From contig NZ_WSQA01000014.1 of assembly GCF_009768885.1 (NCBI RefSeq), positions 1 through 64,000 of the forward strand: a stretch of 64,000 nucleotides of DNA, written 5' to 3'. The translations under genes and the position numbers were made by a program. The DNA is from Sphingobacterium humi. GTDB taxonomy: Bacteria; Bacteroidota; Bacteroidia; Sphingobacteriales; Sphingobacteriaceae. Shown here in pieces: positions 25,449 to 34,635 of the stretch. The notes beneath the pieces were generated by a model, which was not told where the DNA came from, did not search any database, and saw nothing but the letters and a program-made list of their open reading frames with translations. The stretch's first letter is position 1, and each line of letters begins with the position of its first letter.

Positions 25449-27935
25449 ATGAAAAATTGGTTTAAGGAAAATTCAACCCACCTAACTATTATAGGGATCT
25501 TCCTCTTATTAGTTGTATTTTATTTTACACCGGTTTGGCAAGGGAAAACCTTGTTGCAAAGCGATGTAATGCAAGCAAGAGGAAGTCAAAAAGAAATTTT
25601 CGACTATCGGGAAAAGGATGGTAAAACACCGTTATGGACCAACTCCATGTTCGGGGGGATGCCAACCTACCAAATATGGTATGACCATGCCAACAACATC
25701 ACCAGCCACATCGGCCCTGCTATCCGTGCGGTATTTCCGCCACCATCCGATGTGCTGCTTTTATTCCTCCTTGGAGGCTATTTCCTGTTTAGCGTCTTAA
25801 AGATTAGGCCCTGGCTCGCTGCACTTGGTGCCGTCGCCATAGCCTTCTCCTCCTATAACCTCATTTATGTCGAGGCCGGCCACATCAATAAGGCCTATGC
25901 CATCGCCTATATGGCACCTATCATCGGAGCCGTAATCTTATGTTATAGAGGCAGTAAGTTCTGGGGACCCGCCTTATTGGCCTTATTCCTTGCCCTGGAA
26001 ATTCGTGCCAACCACATTCAAATGACCTATTACCTCTTCCTAGCTTTACTGGTTTTGGTAGGCTTTGAACTGTATTACGCCATCAAGGATAAAAAAGTAA
26101 AGGAATTTGTACAGGCCACCGGACTACAGTTGATAGGTGTTGTAATCGCGGTATTAATCAATGCCTCGGTCTTATTCCCAACCTACGAATACTCCAAAGA
26201 AACCATCCGTGGTAAAGCCAATATTAGCAAAACGGATGAGTCTGGGAAATCAGGCTCCGGTCTGGAAAAAGAATACGCCTATGCCTGGAGTCAGGGGATA
26301 GGTGAAAACTTAACCTTCCTGATTCCGAACGCCTACGGCGGTCGCTCTACAGGGGTATTAGATGAAAATTCAAATGTCGTAAAAGCCCTGACCAAAGTGG
26401 GAGCGCCACAAGGCGAGGCCCTACAATTAGCCAGATCCTACTTCCCAACCTATTGGGGCGAGAAGTCCTTTACTTCCGGACCTTGGTATTTCGGTGCTGG
26501 CATCGTATTCTTAGCTATACTAGGGTTATTTATCGTCAATAATCGGTTGAAATGGTGGATTGTTGCAGCAACCCTGCTGACTATCTTATTATCGTTTGGA
26601 CGCCATTTCCCATTAATATCGGATTTGTTCTTCGATTATTTCCCGATGTACAACAAGTTCAGAGCCGTGGAATCCATCTTGGTAATTCCATCGGTATTGA
26701 TTCCTATGCTTGCCGTTATGGCGGTAAATGAGTTGCTGGTACGTGGAACTCAAATCCCGAACCTTGATAAAAAAGTATTATATACCGGTGGAGCAGTAGC
26801 TGCGGTATGTTTGCTTTTTGCTTTGATGCCTAGTATGCTTGATTTGCGGACCTCGGAACATCAGCAATATGTTGGTGCCCTACAGCAAATGGTGCAAGAT
26901 CAAAATATGGCCAACGAGTTAGCAAACGCCTTGTTAAAAGACCGTGCTTCCTTAGTTTCTAAAGATGCATGGCGTTCTTTCTTTATCGTGGCCTTAACCC
27001 TGGGTTTGGTCTGGTTTTTCTTAAAGAAAAAACTCAACGCAACCGTATTGATCGCTGCATTAGCCGTTATTACCTTAGTAGACCTGTGGACAGTAGATAA
27101 GCGTTATTTGAATAATGAGTCTTTTGTAGATAAAAGCACCTACGATCGTCCGATTCCGGAACGCGAAGTAGATCAGTTAATCCATATGGATAAAGATCTT
27201 TCCTACCGTGTATTCGATTTAACAACCAGTCCGTTCCAGGATGCCAGTGCATCGTATTTCCATAAAAGCATCGGTGGCTACCATGCAGCCAAGCTGATGC
27301 GATTCCAAGAAGTATTGGAACAACAGTTCAACAACAACATTAACGAAGATGTATTGGATATGTTGAACGTACGTTATGTGATTACCAAAGACCCGAGCAA
27401 TAAATCCGACAAGATCCAACGCCGCAGTTCGGCACTTGGAAATGCTTGGTTTGTAGAGTCTGTAAATTTCGTGAACAGCAATAATGCCGAAATGGAAGCC
27501 CTAGGCACCATCGATCCGAAAAAAGTGGCCATTGTAAACGAAGGCTTTAAAAATAAGTTTAGCGATAAAGGGGTTACGAAATCAGCGAATGCTGAAATTA
27601 CATTGACTTCTTACCATCCAGATACCTTGAAATACGAATATACATCACCTGCTGAAGGGTTTGCCGTATTCTCGGAAATCTATTACGATAAGGGCTGGAA
27701 GGCTTATATCGATGGCGAAGAAGCACCTATTATCCGTGCGGATTATTTATTGCGTGGCTTGCAATTGCCAGGCGGAAACCATAAAGTGGAGTTTGTTTTC
27801 GCACCGGATTCCATGCGAATCAGCAACATCATTTCCTTGATTGCTTCTATTGTATTAGTAATCGGATTGGCTTTTGCCGCTTGGATGGGCTATAAGCAAC
27901 ATAAAAACAAGCCTGTTGTAAAACAGAACAATTAA
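25449..27935 (+). CDS. YfhO-family membrane protein
   Basis: An 828-residue inner membrane protein of the YfhO family (PF09586). About thirteen membrane helices follow an N-terminal FYFTPVWQGKTLLQSDVMQA segment, and a soluble C-terminal part (YEYTSPAEGFAVFSEIYY, then KGWKAYIDGE) precedes a last helix. YfhO proteins resemble GT-C-fold glycosyltransferases and in Gram-positives are linked to glycosylation of teichoic acids. In Bacteroidota the substrate is unknown; glycosylation at the outer face of the inner membrane is a reasonable guess. Confidence 0.85.
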   Translation: MKNWFKENSTHLTIIGIFLLLVVFYFTPVWQGKTLLQSDVMQARGSQKEIFDYREKDGKTPLWTNSMFGGMPTYQIWYDHANNITSHIGPAIRAVFPPPSDVLLLFLLGGYFLFSVLKIRPWLAALGAVAIAFSSYNLIYVEAGHINKAYAIAYMAPIIGAVILCYRGSKFWGPALLALFLALEIRANHIQMTYYLFLALLVLVGFELYYAIKDKKVKEFVQATGLQLIGVVIAVLINASVLFPTYEYSKETIRGKANISKTDESGKSGSGLEKEYAYAWSQGIGENLTFLIPNAYGGRSTGVLDENSNVVKALTKVGAPQGEALQLARSYFPTYWGEKSFTSGPWYFGAGIVFLAILGLFIVNNRLKWWIVAATLLTILLSFGRHFPLISDLFFDYFPMYNKFRAVESILVIPSVLIPMLAVMAVNELLVRGTQIPNLDKKVLYTGGAVAAVCLLFALMPSMLDLRTSEHQQYVGALQQMVQDQNMANELANALLKDRASLVSKDAWRSFFIVALTLGLVWFFLKKKLNATVLIAALAVITLVDLWTVDKRYLNNESFVDKSTYDRPIPEREVDQLIHMDKDLSYRVFDLTTSPFQDASASYFHKSIGGYHAAKLMRFQEVLEQQFNNNINEDVLDMLNVRYVITKDPSNKSDKIQRRSSALGNAWFVESVNFVNSNNAEMEALGTIDPKKVAIVNEGFKNKFSDKGVTKSANAEITLTSYHPDTLKYEYTSPAEGFAVFSEIYYDKGWKAYIDGEEAPIIRADYLLRGLQLPGGNHKVEFVFAPDSMRISNIISLIASIVLVIGLAFAAWMGYKQHKNKPVVKQNN

Positions 27936-27961
27936 TCGCGCAAAGCGCATACATTAAAGGG

Positions 27962-28012
27962 AAACCTTCAGAATAAGGTCAATTGTGGATCGGTAATTCT
28001 GAAGGTTTTTCT
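27962..28012 (+). terminator. Terminator of the YfhO gene embedded in the end of rnhB
   Basis: A 13-bp perfect inverted repeat, AAACCTTCAGAAT (27962-27974) / ATTCTGAAGGTTT (27996-28008), encloses a 21-base loop and is followed by TTC. Read on the plus strand it ends in GGTTTTTC. It overlaps the last codons of the opposite rnhB gene. Confidence 0.6.
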
Positions 28013-28573
28013 ATGATGTTCTGTTATGCCTAACCGAATTACCGCTTCCCGGTGTTTAAGGGTCGGATAGCCTTTATTGCTTAGCCAATCGTAATCCGGA
28101 AAGTCGGCCGCCAGGGCATTCATATACTCATCACGGTAGGTTTTGGCTAAAATAGACGCCGCAGCAATCGATAGGTATTTCCCATCGCCCTTCACGATGC
28201 AGGAATAAGGGGTTTCGCCATAGGGAATGAACTTATTGCCATCGATAATCAAATATTCAGGTTTAACCTGCAATAGATCCAATGCTCGATGCATGGCCAA
28301 GTACGAGGCTTTGTGGATATTAATTTTATCAATCTCTTCCGCAGAAACACTGGCAACAGCATAGGCTAGGGCTTCCTGCTCGATAATAGGGCGCAGGGCC
28401 ATCCGTTTCTTCTCCGATAATTTCTTCGAATCATTCAGAACCGCATTATGGTAGTCGGCCGGAAAAATAACAGCCGCAGCGAAAACAGGACCGGCCAAGC
28501 AGCCACGACCCGCTTCATCGCAGCCTGCCTCTACAAAAGCCTGTTGATAAGTTGATAATAGGGGTGCTAACAT
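27968..28573 (-). CDS. rnhB: Ribonuclease HII
   Basis: RNase HII cuts RNA in RNA-DNA hybrids and removes single ribonucleotides. The 201-residue protein has the catalytic acidic motif [13 protein letters not shown] (Asp and Glu), [19 protein letters not shown] and the later YRDEYM segment. The ATG at 28573 ([10 protein letters not shown]) is preferred. The longer frame, 13 codons upstream, would start before the promoter element at 28581-28588. Confidence 0.94.
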   Translation of the reverse strand: MLAPLLSTYQQAFVEAGCDEAGRGCLAGPVFAAAVIFPADYHNAVLNDSKKLSEKKRMALRPIIEQEALAYAVASVSAEEIDKINIHKASYLAMHRALDLLQVKPEYLIIDGNKFIPYGETPYSCIVKGDGKYLSIAAASILAKTYRDEYMNALAADFPDYDWLSNKGYPTLKHREAVIRLGITEHHRKTFRITDPQLTLF

Positions 28574-28580
28574 CTTCAAA

Positions 28581-28612
28581 CAAAGATAGGGAAAGATTCC
28601 CGGCCCTGGCAA
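28581..28612 (-). promoter_or_regulatory. Bacteroidota-type promoter of rnhB
   Basis: On the minus strand, TTG (28610-28612), 21 bases, then TATCTTTG (28581-28588) fit the consensus. Seven bases separate the -7 element from the ATG at 28573, so the 5' leader must be very short or absent. Confidence 0.6.
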
Positions 28613-28739
28613 TGTAACTTCTCTGTGATACGCCCTACTTTACATTTATTTACACTTCTTCTTTATTTCTTTGCAGGAGATTAGTTGATAAACTTTTCGT
28701 AACGCATACTGTCCAAATAAGACAAGACTTAGCAATCAC

Positions 28740-29477
28740 ATGAAAACAATCATTCTTAGTACCCTCATGCTCTTCCTTTGTACCGGTCTGTTGGCGCAGA
28801 AAAAAACAGAATATCAGCTAACACCCGCTTTTCCCGTAACCGTGGACGGCGATTTAAGCGAATGGCGTAACAAGCTAACCCCGGTAGATGCGGATTCCAG
28901 TTGGAGCTTCGCCGTAAGCCAGGATGCCGACTTTTTTTACATCGCCATTCAAGTGAAAGACAAAATGTTGCAACAAGATGCAGCCAGACATGGCTTTATC
29001 GTCAACATCAATACCGAAGGAAAGAAAAAGGAGGGCGCACAGCTGTTCTACCCCATCCCCGATAGTGAATCCATTCGTGCCTTGTCTAGAGATGACAATT
29101 TAGCGCATATGAATATCCGGGAGGAGTTGATCAAGCGTAGCCGTGGCTATGGCCTGAAAGGCTTTGCACACATCGTCGACGGGCTTTTATCCTTCGAAAA
29201 TACCTATGATGTGAAGGCATTTGCAAAATTGAACGAACAAGATCAACTGCTGTATGAAGCGATGATTCCCATCAAGGCCATCGGCTTCAAGCGCAATCAG
29301 GAGAAGTTCGCTTTGCAGCTGGCCATCAATAATCGCTTTGCCCAATTGCAAAAGGCCATGCGCAAAGCACCGCCCCAACGCGTAGGCATTTATGGAATGC
29401 AACCGCAAACATCCTTAAAAAACCCTTATAAAGTGAAAACAGAGGTTTGGATGCAGGGGCAACTGAACAAGAATTAG
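28740..29477 (+). CDS. Secreted CBM9/DOMON-like domain protein
   Basis: A 245-residue exported protein with a signal peptide (MKTIILSTLMLFLCTGLLAQ). The rest resembles a CBM9-like sugar- or heme-binding beta sandwich: FPVTVDGDLSEWRNKLTPV, then FFYIAIQVKDKML. Such domains bind carbohydrates, and in Bacteroidota they often accompany outer membrane receptors. It lies 14 bases before the large outer membrane barrel gene, so the two are probably one operon and may work together. Function unknown. Confidence 0.72.
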   Translation: MKTIILSTLMLFLCTGLLAQKKTEYQLTPAFPVTVDGDLSEWRNKLTPVDADSSWSFAVSQDADFFYIAIQVKDKMLQQDAARHGFIVNINTEGKKKEGAQLFYPIPDSESIRALSRDDNLAHMNIREELIKRSRGYGLKGFAHIVDGLLSFENTYDVKAFAKLNEQDQLLYEAMIPIKAIGFKRNQEKFALQLAINNRFAQLQKAMRKAPPQRVGIYGMQPQTSLKNPYKVKTEVWMQGQLNKN

Positions 29478-29491
29478 TTTAAAAATTATAT

Positions 29492-32317
29492 ATGGATAAA
29501 TTGCTAAGAGCCATCGTCTGCTTTTGCTTGATGGTGATAGGTACACAGGGTTTTGCGCAAAGCAAACGAACCGTACAAGGGATGTTACTCGATACCGAGT
29601 CGCGTCCGATTTCGGGTGCTTCTGTTCGGTTAATTTCCGCAGAAGACTCCATGGGCACCAGTAGTTCACAAGCGGGGTTTTACACCTTTGAGCAAGTAAA
29701 GGCTGAAAAATTTAAAATTAGAGTAAGTAGTTTAGGTTTTGATGCCGTCGAACGGGAATATGAATTCCCGGCAGGAAAGACCGAATTGAATATCCCTAGC
29801 TTCGTCTTGAAGGTGAATGAAAACATGATTGAGGAAGTGGTAGTGAAAGGGGTGCTGACCGTTCAGGTGAAAGGCGATACAGTAGAGTATAGCACCAAAG
29901 ACTTAAAATTGCGGGAAGGTTCTGTAGCGGAGGATGCCTTGAAGAAATTGCAAGGCGTGGAAGTGGATAAAGACGGGAATGTAACAGCCCAAGGCGAAAC
30001 GGTAACCAAGGTACGTATCAATGGTAAGGATTTCTTTGGTGGCGATGTGAAAACAGCAACCAAAAACCTGCCGGCAAATATTATCGAAAAAATTCAGGTC
30101 GTAGACGATTATGGCGATATGGCCAACATCACCGGAAACAAATCCGGCGATTCCGAGAAGATTATCAATATCCAGATCGATCCGAAGTATAATAAGGGCT
30201 ATATGACCACCTTACGGGCTGGTTATGGTACAGAAGAAAGATACCAGGCCACGGCGATGTGGATGGGCATGACCGATAAGACGCAAGTTTCCGTATTAGG
30301 GAATTTAAATAACATCAATGCGCCTTTATTCGACTTTAATACCATGGGTGGTGGCGCACGCCGACGCTCAGGTGGTGGTGGTCGCGGTGGTGGTATGTTT
30401 GGTGGCTCCACAGGACTCACCGATCTAGGATCCATTGGTTTGAACATACGCCACGATTTCTCCGAAAAATTAAAAGTATACGGTAGTTATTCCTATGGTA
30501 GAGATGATAATACCACCTTGACCAATAGCTTGACCCAGTATTACTTCGAAACGGGCGATCAGAAACAATCTTCCGATTCCACGGCTAATAATATTTTGTC
30601 AAGCCACCGTTTTGAAGGAAACTTGGAATGGAATATTACCGATAAAGATTATATCAAATTAACTCCACAGTTTGGATTCAACGGATCCACCGGAAATTCA
30701 AAGTCCTTAGGACAATTGTTTGCTGAAAATGATGTCTTGGTGAACAGCGATGATCGCGTCGAGCAAACCAGTTCAGATGTTCCACGTTTTGGTATCAGCG
30801 GACTTTATAACCGTAAATTAAGCGATAAGGGGCGAAACCTCTTCATGAACTTTAATTACGATAATGCCTCCACAACAAGCGATTATGAAGGAATATTAAA
30901 CCGCTTATTGGAAGATCCGGCCAACGCGGAAACCAGTATGGGCGAAATCTATGAACGCACCGTACGGGAAATGAACAATAAAAGCTGGAATGCAGGCGCT
31001 AGTGTTTCGTATTTAGAACCTGTTTCGCAGTACGGAAAATTAGAGATTGCCTACGATTTCAATAAAAACAATTACAACAATAAGCAATATCAAGATGCAT
31101 TTGATGAAGACGGTACAGGTTTACCTAATACCGATGAGCGTTTATTGAATTACCATTACGATCAGGATTATTCCTTTACCACGCATCGTATCGGCGCAAG
31201 CTATGCTTTTGAAAACGATAAAATCAAGTATTCATTAGGGGCGGCGGTGCAACCTTCACTACTACGCGGTAATGCTTCCGACGACGACAATCATGCCATT
31301 ATCGACCGTACAAACTTAAACTGGATGCCGATTGCACGATTTGAGTATAAGTTCTCCCGCCAGAAGAATATCAGTATCAACTATTCCGGATCATCTAGCG
31401 AGCCGTCCATCAATCAGATATTACCGTATGCGGTAGGAAATACCTCCACCAATATTGTGTATGGTAATCCGGATCTGAATCCAGAGTTTCGCCATAGCAT
31501 GAACCTACGGTATCGTGGGGGCGATTTCCAAAAAGGGAATACCTTCTTTGCCATGTTAAATGGTAACCTGACGCAGGATAAGATCGTGACCTTTAACAAG
31601 AGAGAGGTAAGCGCGGAAAATGGACTATTGGCCGAAACGCATTACTTGAATGAGTCCGATCCGGTGTATAGCATGCGTTCGTTCTACCATTACGGTAAAT
31701 CTTTAAAAGAGAAAACCTACAACTTGATGTTGATGGGAGGGGTAACTTACAATAAGAACATTTCATACACCTCGAACGACCTGGCTGCCATAGAAGGGGT
31801 GAAGAACATTGCCAATAACTATGTATTTATGCAAGGGCTTATGTTCCGCTATAACCCGTCTGAAAATCTGGAAATCAACCCTGGTGTGCGTTATTCTTAT
31901 AACTATACGCGCAATACCTTGGGTACCAACAACAATAATGTGTCTACCTGGACGCCGAGCTTAATCGGATCGGTAAACATTACCCCAAGCACGATTTTCG
32001 GCGCCGATTTATCCAAGAACTTCAATACCGGGTACGGTCCATTGACCAATGCAAACCCTTTCATCATCAATACCTATATCGAGCAAAAGATGTTGAAAGG
32101 ACAGCGCGGAACCATTCGTTTGCAAGCATTCGATTTGCTGAACGAGCAAACCAACCTCTCGCGTACCGTACAGGAAAACATGATGTTGGATAGACAGACC
32201 AACCGCTTAGGCCGTTATTTCTTGTTGACCTTCACCTTTAAATTACAGAAATTCTCCGGCGTAGCACCCGTAGAAGACAATCATTACCCGGGAGGCATGA
32301 GACGCCCACGGATGTAA
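29492..32317 (+). CDS. Outer membrane beta-barrel protein with carboxypeptidase-regulatory and plug-like domains
   Basis: A 941-residue outer membrane protein. A signal peptide (MDKLLRAIVCFCLMVIGTQG, cut near AQ) is followed by a CarboxypepD_reg domain (GMLLDTESRPISGASVRLIS) and a plug-like part (VVVKGVLTVQVKGDTVEYST, then KKLQGVEVDKDGNVTAQGE). The C-terminal 700 residues are rich in aromatic alternating strands, as in the OMP_b-brl_3 family. A short loop near residues 285-303 is very rich in glycine and arginine. It is probably a transporter or surface protein rather than a classic SusC receptor, as it has no visible TonB box. A strong terminator follows. Confidence 0.8.
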   Translation: MDKLLRAIVCFCLMVIGTQGFAQSKRTVQGMLLDTESRPISGASVRLISAEDSMGTSSSQAGFYTFEQVKAEKFKIRVSSLGFDAVEREYEFPAGKTELNIPSFVLKVNENMIEEVVVKGVLTVQVKGDTVEYSTKDLKLREGSVAEDALKKLQGVEVDKDGNVTAQGETVTKVRINGKDFFGGDVKTATKNLPANIIEKIQVVDDYGDMANITGNKSGDSEKIINIQIDPKYNKGYMTTLRAGYGTEERYQATAMWMGMTDKTQVSVLGNLNNINAPLFDFNTMGGGARRRSGGGGRGGGMFGGSTGLTDLGSIGLNIRHDFSEKLKVYGSYSYGRDDNTTLTNSLTQYYFETGDQKQSSDSTANNILSSHRFEGNLEWNITDKDYIKLTPQFGFNGSTGNSKSLGQLFAENDVLVNSDDRVEQTSSDVPRFGISGLYNRKLSDKGRNLFMNFNYDNASTTSDYEGILNRLLEDPANAETSMGEIYERTVREMNNKSWNAGASVSYLEPVSQYGKLEIAYDFNKNNYNNKQYQDAFDEDGTGLPNTDERLLNYHYDQDYSFTTHRIGASYAFENDKIKYSLGAAVQPSLLRGNASDDDNHAIIDRTNLNWMPIARFEYKFSRQKNISINYSGSSSEPSINQILPYAVGNTSTNIVYGNPDLNPEFRHSMNLRYRGGDFQKGNTFFAMLNGNLTQDKIVTFNKREVSAENGLLAETHYLNESDPVYSMRSFYHYGKSLKEKTYNLMLMGGVTYNKNISYTSNDLAAIEGVKNIANNYVFMQGLMFRYNPSENLEINPGVRYSYNYTRNTLGTNNNNVSTWTPSLIGSVNITPSTIFGADLSKNFNTGYGPLTNANPFIINTYIEQKMLKGQRGTIRLQAFDLLNEQTNLSRTVQENMMLDRQTNRLGRYFLLTFTFKLQKFSGVAPVEDNHYPGGMRRPRM

Positions 32318-32338
32318 GGAGAGCATATCGATTTTTAG

Positions 32339-32376
32339 AAGCGGTTACCTGCATTGTGCAGGTAACCGCTTTCTTT
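32339..32376 (+). terminator. Rho-independent terminator of the outer membrane barrel gene
   Basis: A perfect 15-bp stem, AAGCGGTTACCTGCA (32339-32353) / TGCAGGTAACCGCTT (32357-32371), has a three-base loop and is followed by TCTTTT. It lies 22 bases after the stop codon. Confidence 0.92.
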
Positions 32377-32399
32377 TACCCAATATCAGCCCTATTCCT

Positions 32400-32407
32400 T
32401 ACCTTTG
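32400..32407 (+). promoter_or_regulatory. Promoter -7 element of the M16 peptidase gene
   Basis: TACCTTTG fits TAnnTTTG, 17 bases before the ATG at 32425. No clear -33 element is seen. Confidence 0.5.
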
Positions 32408-32424
32408 CATACCTATCAAGTACT

Positions 32425-33654
32425 ATGGATCATAAAATATTCCAGTTGGATAATGGCTTACGAATTCTGCTGCATCAACAAGATTCACCGATTACGCATG
32501 CCTGTTTAATTGTAGATGTAGGTTCCCGCCATGAACAACATGGAAAATTCGGAACCGCACATTTTATTGAACACCTGCTGTTCAAACGCACCACAAGACG
32601 CAATACCAATCAGATATTAAATCGATTGGAAGCCGTTGGTGGCGATTTAAATGCCTATACCACCAAAGAATATACCTGCATACAGGCCTCCTTTCTGAAT
32701 CCTTATTTAGACCGCGCCTTAGACCTCTTTGAGGACATCATCTTCCACTCGGTATTTCCGGAAGATGAAATGGAAAAGGAAAAAGGCGTCATCCTCGATG
32801 AAATGGCCTCCTACCTCGATAGCCCGGAAGAATCTATTATGGATGATTTCGAAGACCTTATTTTTGAAGGCTCTGGCCTTGGCCATAATATTCTAGGCTT
32901 AGAGAATGACCTGAAAGCCATTGAGAAAGAAGATATCAAAACCTTTATTTCGCAGCATTATGCCACCTCCAAGATGGTGATTGCCATTGCCGGCAATTAC
33001 TCGGAAGCCAAGGTACATCGATTGGCCAATAAGCTGTTTGGGCAGGTGCAAGTGTATGAATGGGACCATGCCGAGGAAGAGGTACAGTTTAGCGGCAACC
33101 AACATAAAACGCTGGAAAAACCCATTAATCAGGTGCACTATGTACTGGGAAGTACCGGCTATAGTATTTATGATGAACGTAAAACCGGATTGCTCTTGCT
33201 GAATAGCCTCTTGGGCGGTTTCGGCATGGCGTCTATCTTGAACCTGAACATCCGCGAGAAATACGGCATCGCCTATACCATTGAGTCAAACTACAGCTTA
33301 TACAGCGATACAGGCCTATTTAGCATTTACTTTGGTACCGATGAGGAAAAGGCAGAAAAGGCCTTAAAACTCGTGTATAAGGAGCTGAACAAGCTGCGGG
33401 AGCAGCCCTTGAGCCTCGGCTTTTTAGATCGGGCAAAAACCAAGTTCAAAGGGCAGATTGCCTTGGCCGAAGAAAACAGAATGAGTATGATTATTGCCGA
33501 AGCAAAAAACCTACTCGACTATAATCGTGTTGTAAGCTTACAGGAGGTGTTTGATAAAATCGACCGCGTCAGTTTAACCGAGATTCAGGAAATCGCCAAT
33601 GAGCTCTTTGCGCCTGAAAAAATATCATCATTAACATTTGTACCTGAAGATTAA
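32425..33654 (+). CDS. M16-family zinc metallopeptidase
   Basis: A 409-residue insulinase/processing-peptidase family protein. The inverted zinc motif HFIEH (HxxEH) lies in GTAHFIEHLLFK near residues 45-55, and the distal glutamate in EKGVILDEMASYLDSPEE. Both halves of the M16 fold are present; the C-terminal half has GGFGMASILNLNIREKYGIAYTI (family motif near the active site). The ATG at 32425 is used; the longer frame starts inside the terminator of the previous gene. Cytoplasmic or periplasmic location is not clear; no signal peptide is seen. Substrate unknown. Confidence 0.9.
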   Translation: MDHKIFQLDNGLRILLHQQDSPITHACLIVDVGSRHEQHGKFGTAHFIEHLLFKRTTRRNTNQILNRLEAVGGDLNAYTTKEYTCIQASFLNPYLDRALDLFEDIIFHSVFPEDEMEKEKGVILDEMASYLDSPEESIMDDFEDLIFEGSGLGHNILGLENDLKAIEKEDIKTFISQHYATSKMVIAIAGNYSEAKVHRLANKLFGQVQVYEWDHAEEEVQFSGNQHKTLEKPINQVHYVLGSTGYSIYDERKTGLLLLNSLLGGFGMASILNLNIREKYGIAYTIESNYSLYSDTGLFSIYFGTDEEKAEKALKLVYKELNKLREQPLSLGFLDRAKTKFKGQIALAEENRMSMIIAEAKNLLDYNRVVSLQEVFDKIDRVSLTEIQEIANELFAPEKISSLTFVPED

Positions 33655-33671
33655 CTATATATTTATATTTG
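33637..33671 (+). promoter_or_regulatory. Promoter of fabD
   Basis: TTTG (33637-33640), 23 bases, then TATATTTG (33664-33671) fit the Bacteroidota consensus, with spacing at the upper limit. The -7 element lies 17 bases before the fabD ATG. Confidence 0.5.
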
Positions 33672-33688
33672 CGTAAAATAGAATTCAA

Positions 33689-34579
33689 ATGAAGACAGCT
33701 TATATTTTCCCAGGTCAGGGTGCTCAGTTTGTAGGCATGGGCCAAGATTTGTATAACTTTAATGAAGAAAGCAAGGCCTTGTTCGAAAGAGCAAACGATA
33801 TTTTAGGATTCCGCATCACCGATTTGATGTTCAACGGAACCGAAGAAGATTTGAAACAAACCAAAGTGACCCAACCGGCCATCTTCTTACACTCGGTGAT
33901 CTTAGCGAAAGCCTTAGGTGCTAACTTTAAGCCGGATATGGTGGCAGGGCACTCCTTAGGCGAGTTCTCGGCCTTAGTAGCGGCAGGAGCCTTAAGCTTT
34001 GAAGACGGTTTACGCTTGGTGGCAAAACGTGCCAATGCCATGCAAGAAGCCACAGAAGCAGAGCCGGGTACGATGGCAGCTATTTTAGGACTGGAAGATG
34101 TGATCGTGGAAGAGAAATGTGCAGAAGTGGATGACGTGGTTGTTCCGGCAAACTATAACTGCCCCGGACAATTGGTGATCTCGGGTTCGGTAAGTGGCGT
34201 AGATAAAGCCTGCGAAAAACTATTGGAGGCCGGCGCCAAGCGTGCCTTAAAATTAAACGTGGGTGGAGCTTTTCACTCGCCATTAATGGAAGCCGCTAAG
34301 CAGGAATTGCAACAAGCAATCCTGGAAGTAGATATTCAGATTCCCGTTTGTCCAATCTACCAGAATATCGATGCCAATCCTTACCAAGATCCAGTAGCGA
34401 TTAAAGAAAACCTTATTGCTCAATTAACCGGCGCAGTACGTTGGACCCAAACCATACAAACCATGCTCGCAGACGGCGCAGAAGCCTTCGTAGAAGTAGG
34501 ACCAGGCGCGGTATTGCAAGGATTAGTAAAAAAAGTAGATCGCCAAATCCCGACTTCCTCCGCGAAGATCGGAGAATAA
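33689..34579 (+). CDS. fabD: Malonyl-CoA:ACP transacylase
   Basis: FabD moves malonyl from CoA to acyl carrier protein to start each round of fatty acid synthesis. The 296-residue protein begins IFPGQGAQFVGMGQDL and has the nucleophile elbow VAGHSLGEFSALVAAGAL (active serine in GHSLG). Catalytic histidine is in GGAFHSPLM, and the C-terminal part has EVGPGAVLQGLVKK. The length is normal (E. coli 309). It has its own promoter and ends at a shared terminator with metK. Confidence 0.96.
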   Translation: MKTAYIFPGQGAQFVGMGQDLYNFNEESKALFERANDILGFRITDLMFNGTEEDLKQTKVTQPAIFLHSVILAKALGANFKPDMVAGHSLGEFSALVAAGALSFEDGLRLVAKRANAMQEATEAEPGTMAAILGLEDVIVEEKCAEVDDVVVPANYNCPGQLVISGSVSGVDKACEKLLEAGAKRALKLNVGGAFHSPLMEAAKQELQQAILEVDIQIPVCPIYQNIDANPYQDPVAIKENLIAQLTGAVRWTQTIQTMLADGAEAFVEVGPGAVLQGLVKKVDRQIPTSSAKIGE

Positions 34580-34597
34580 CCATAGACGTACATACTA

Positions 34598-34632
34598 AAA
34601 GGGAGTTTCTATTTAGAAGCTCCCTTTTTTTT
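34598..34632. terminator. Bidirectional terminator between fabD and metK
   Basis: The hairpin AAAGGGAG...CTCCCTTT, with TTTCT/AGAAG extension and a short loop, has an A-run before it and TTTTTTTT after it. It can end both converging transcripts. Confidence 0.8.
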
Positions 34633-34635
34633 ATT

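Noticed and set aside
32356-32424. Longer N-terminus for the M16 peptidase
   Set aside because: The start lies inside the terminator hairpin of the previous gene and upstream of the promoter; the family begins near MDHKIFQ.
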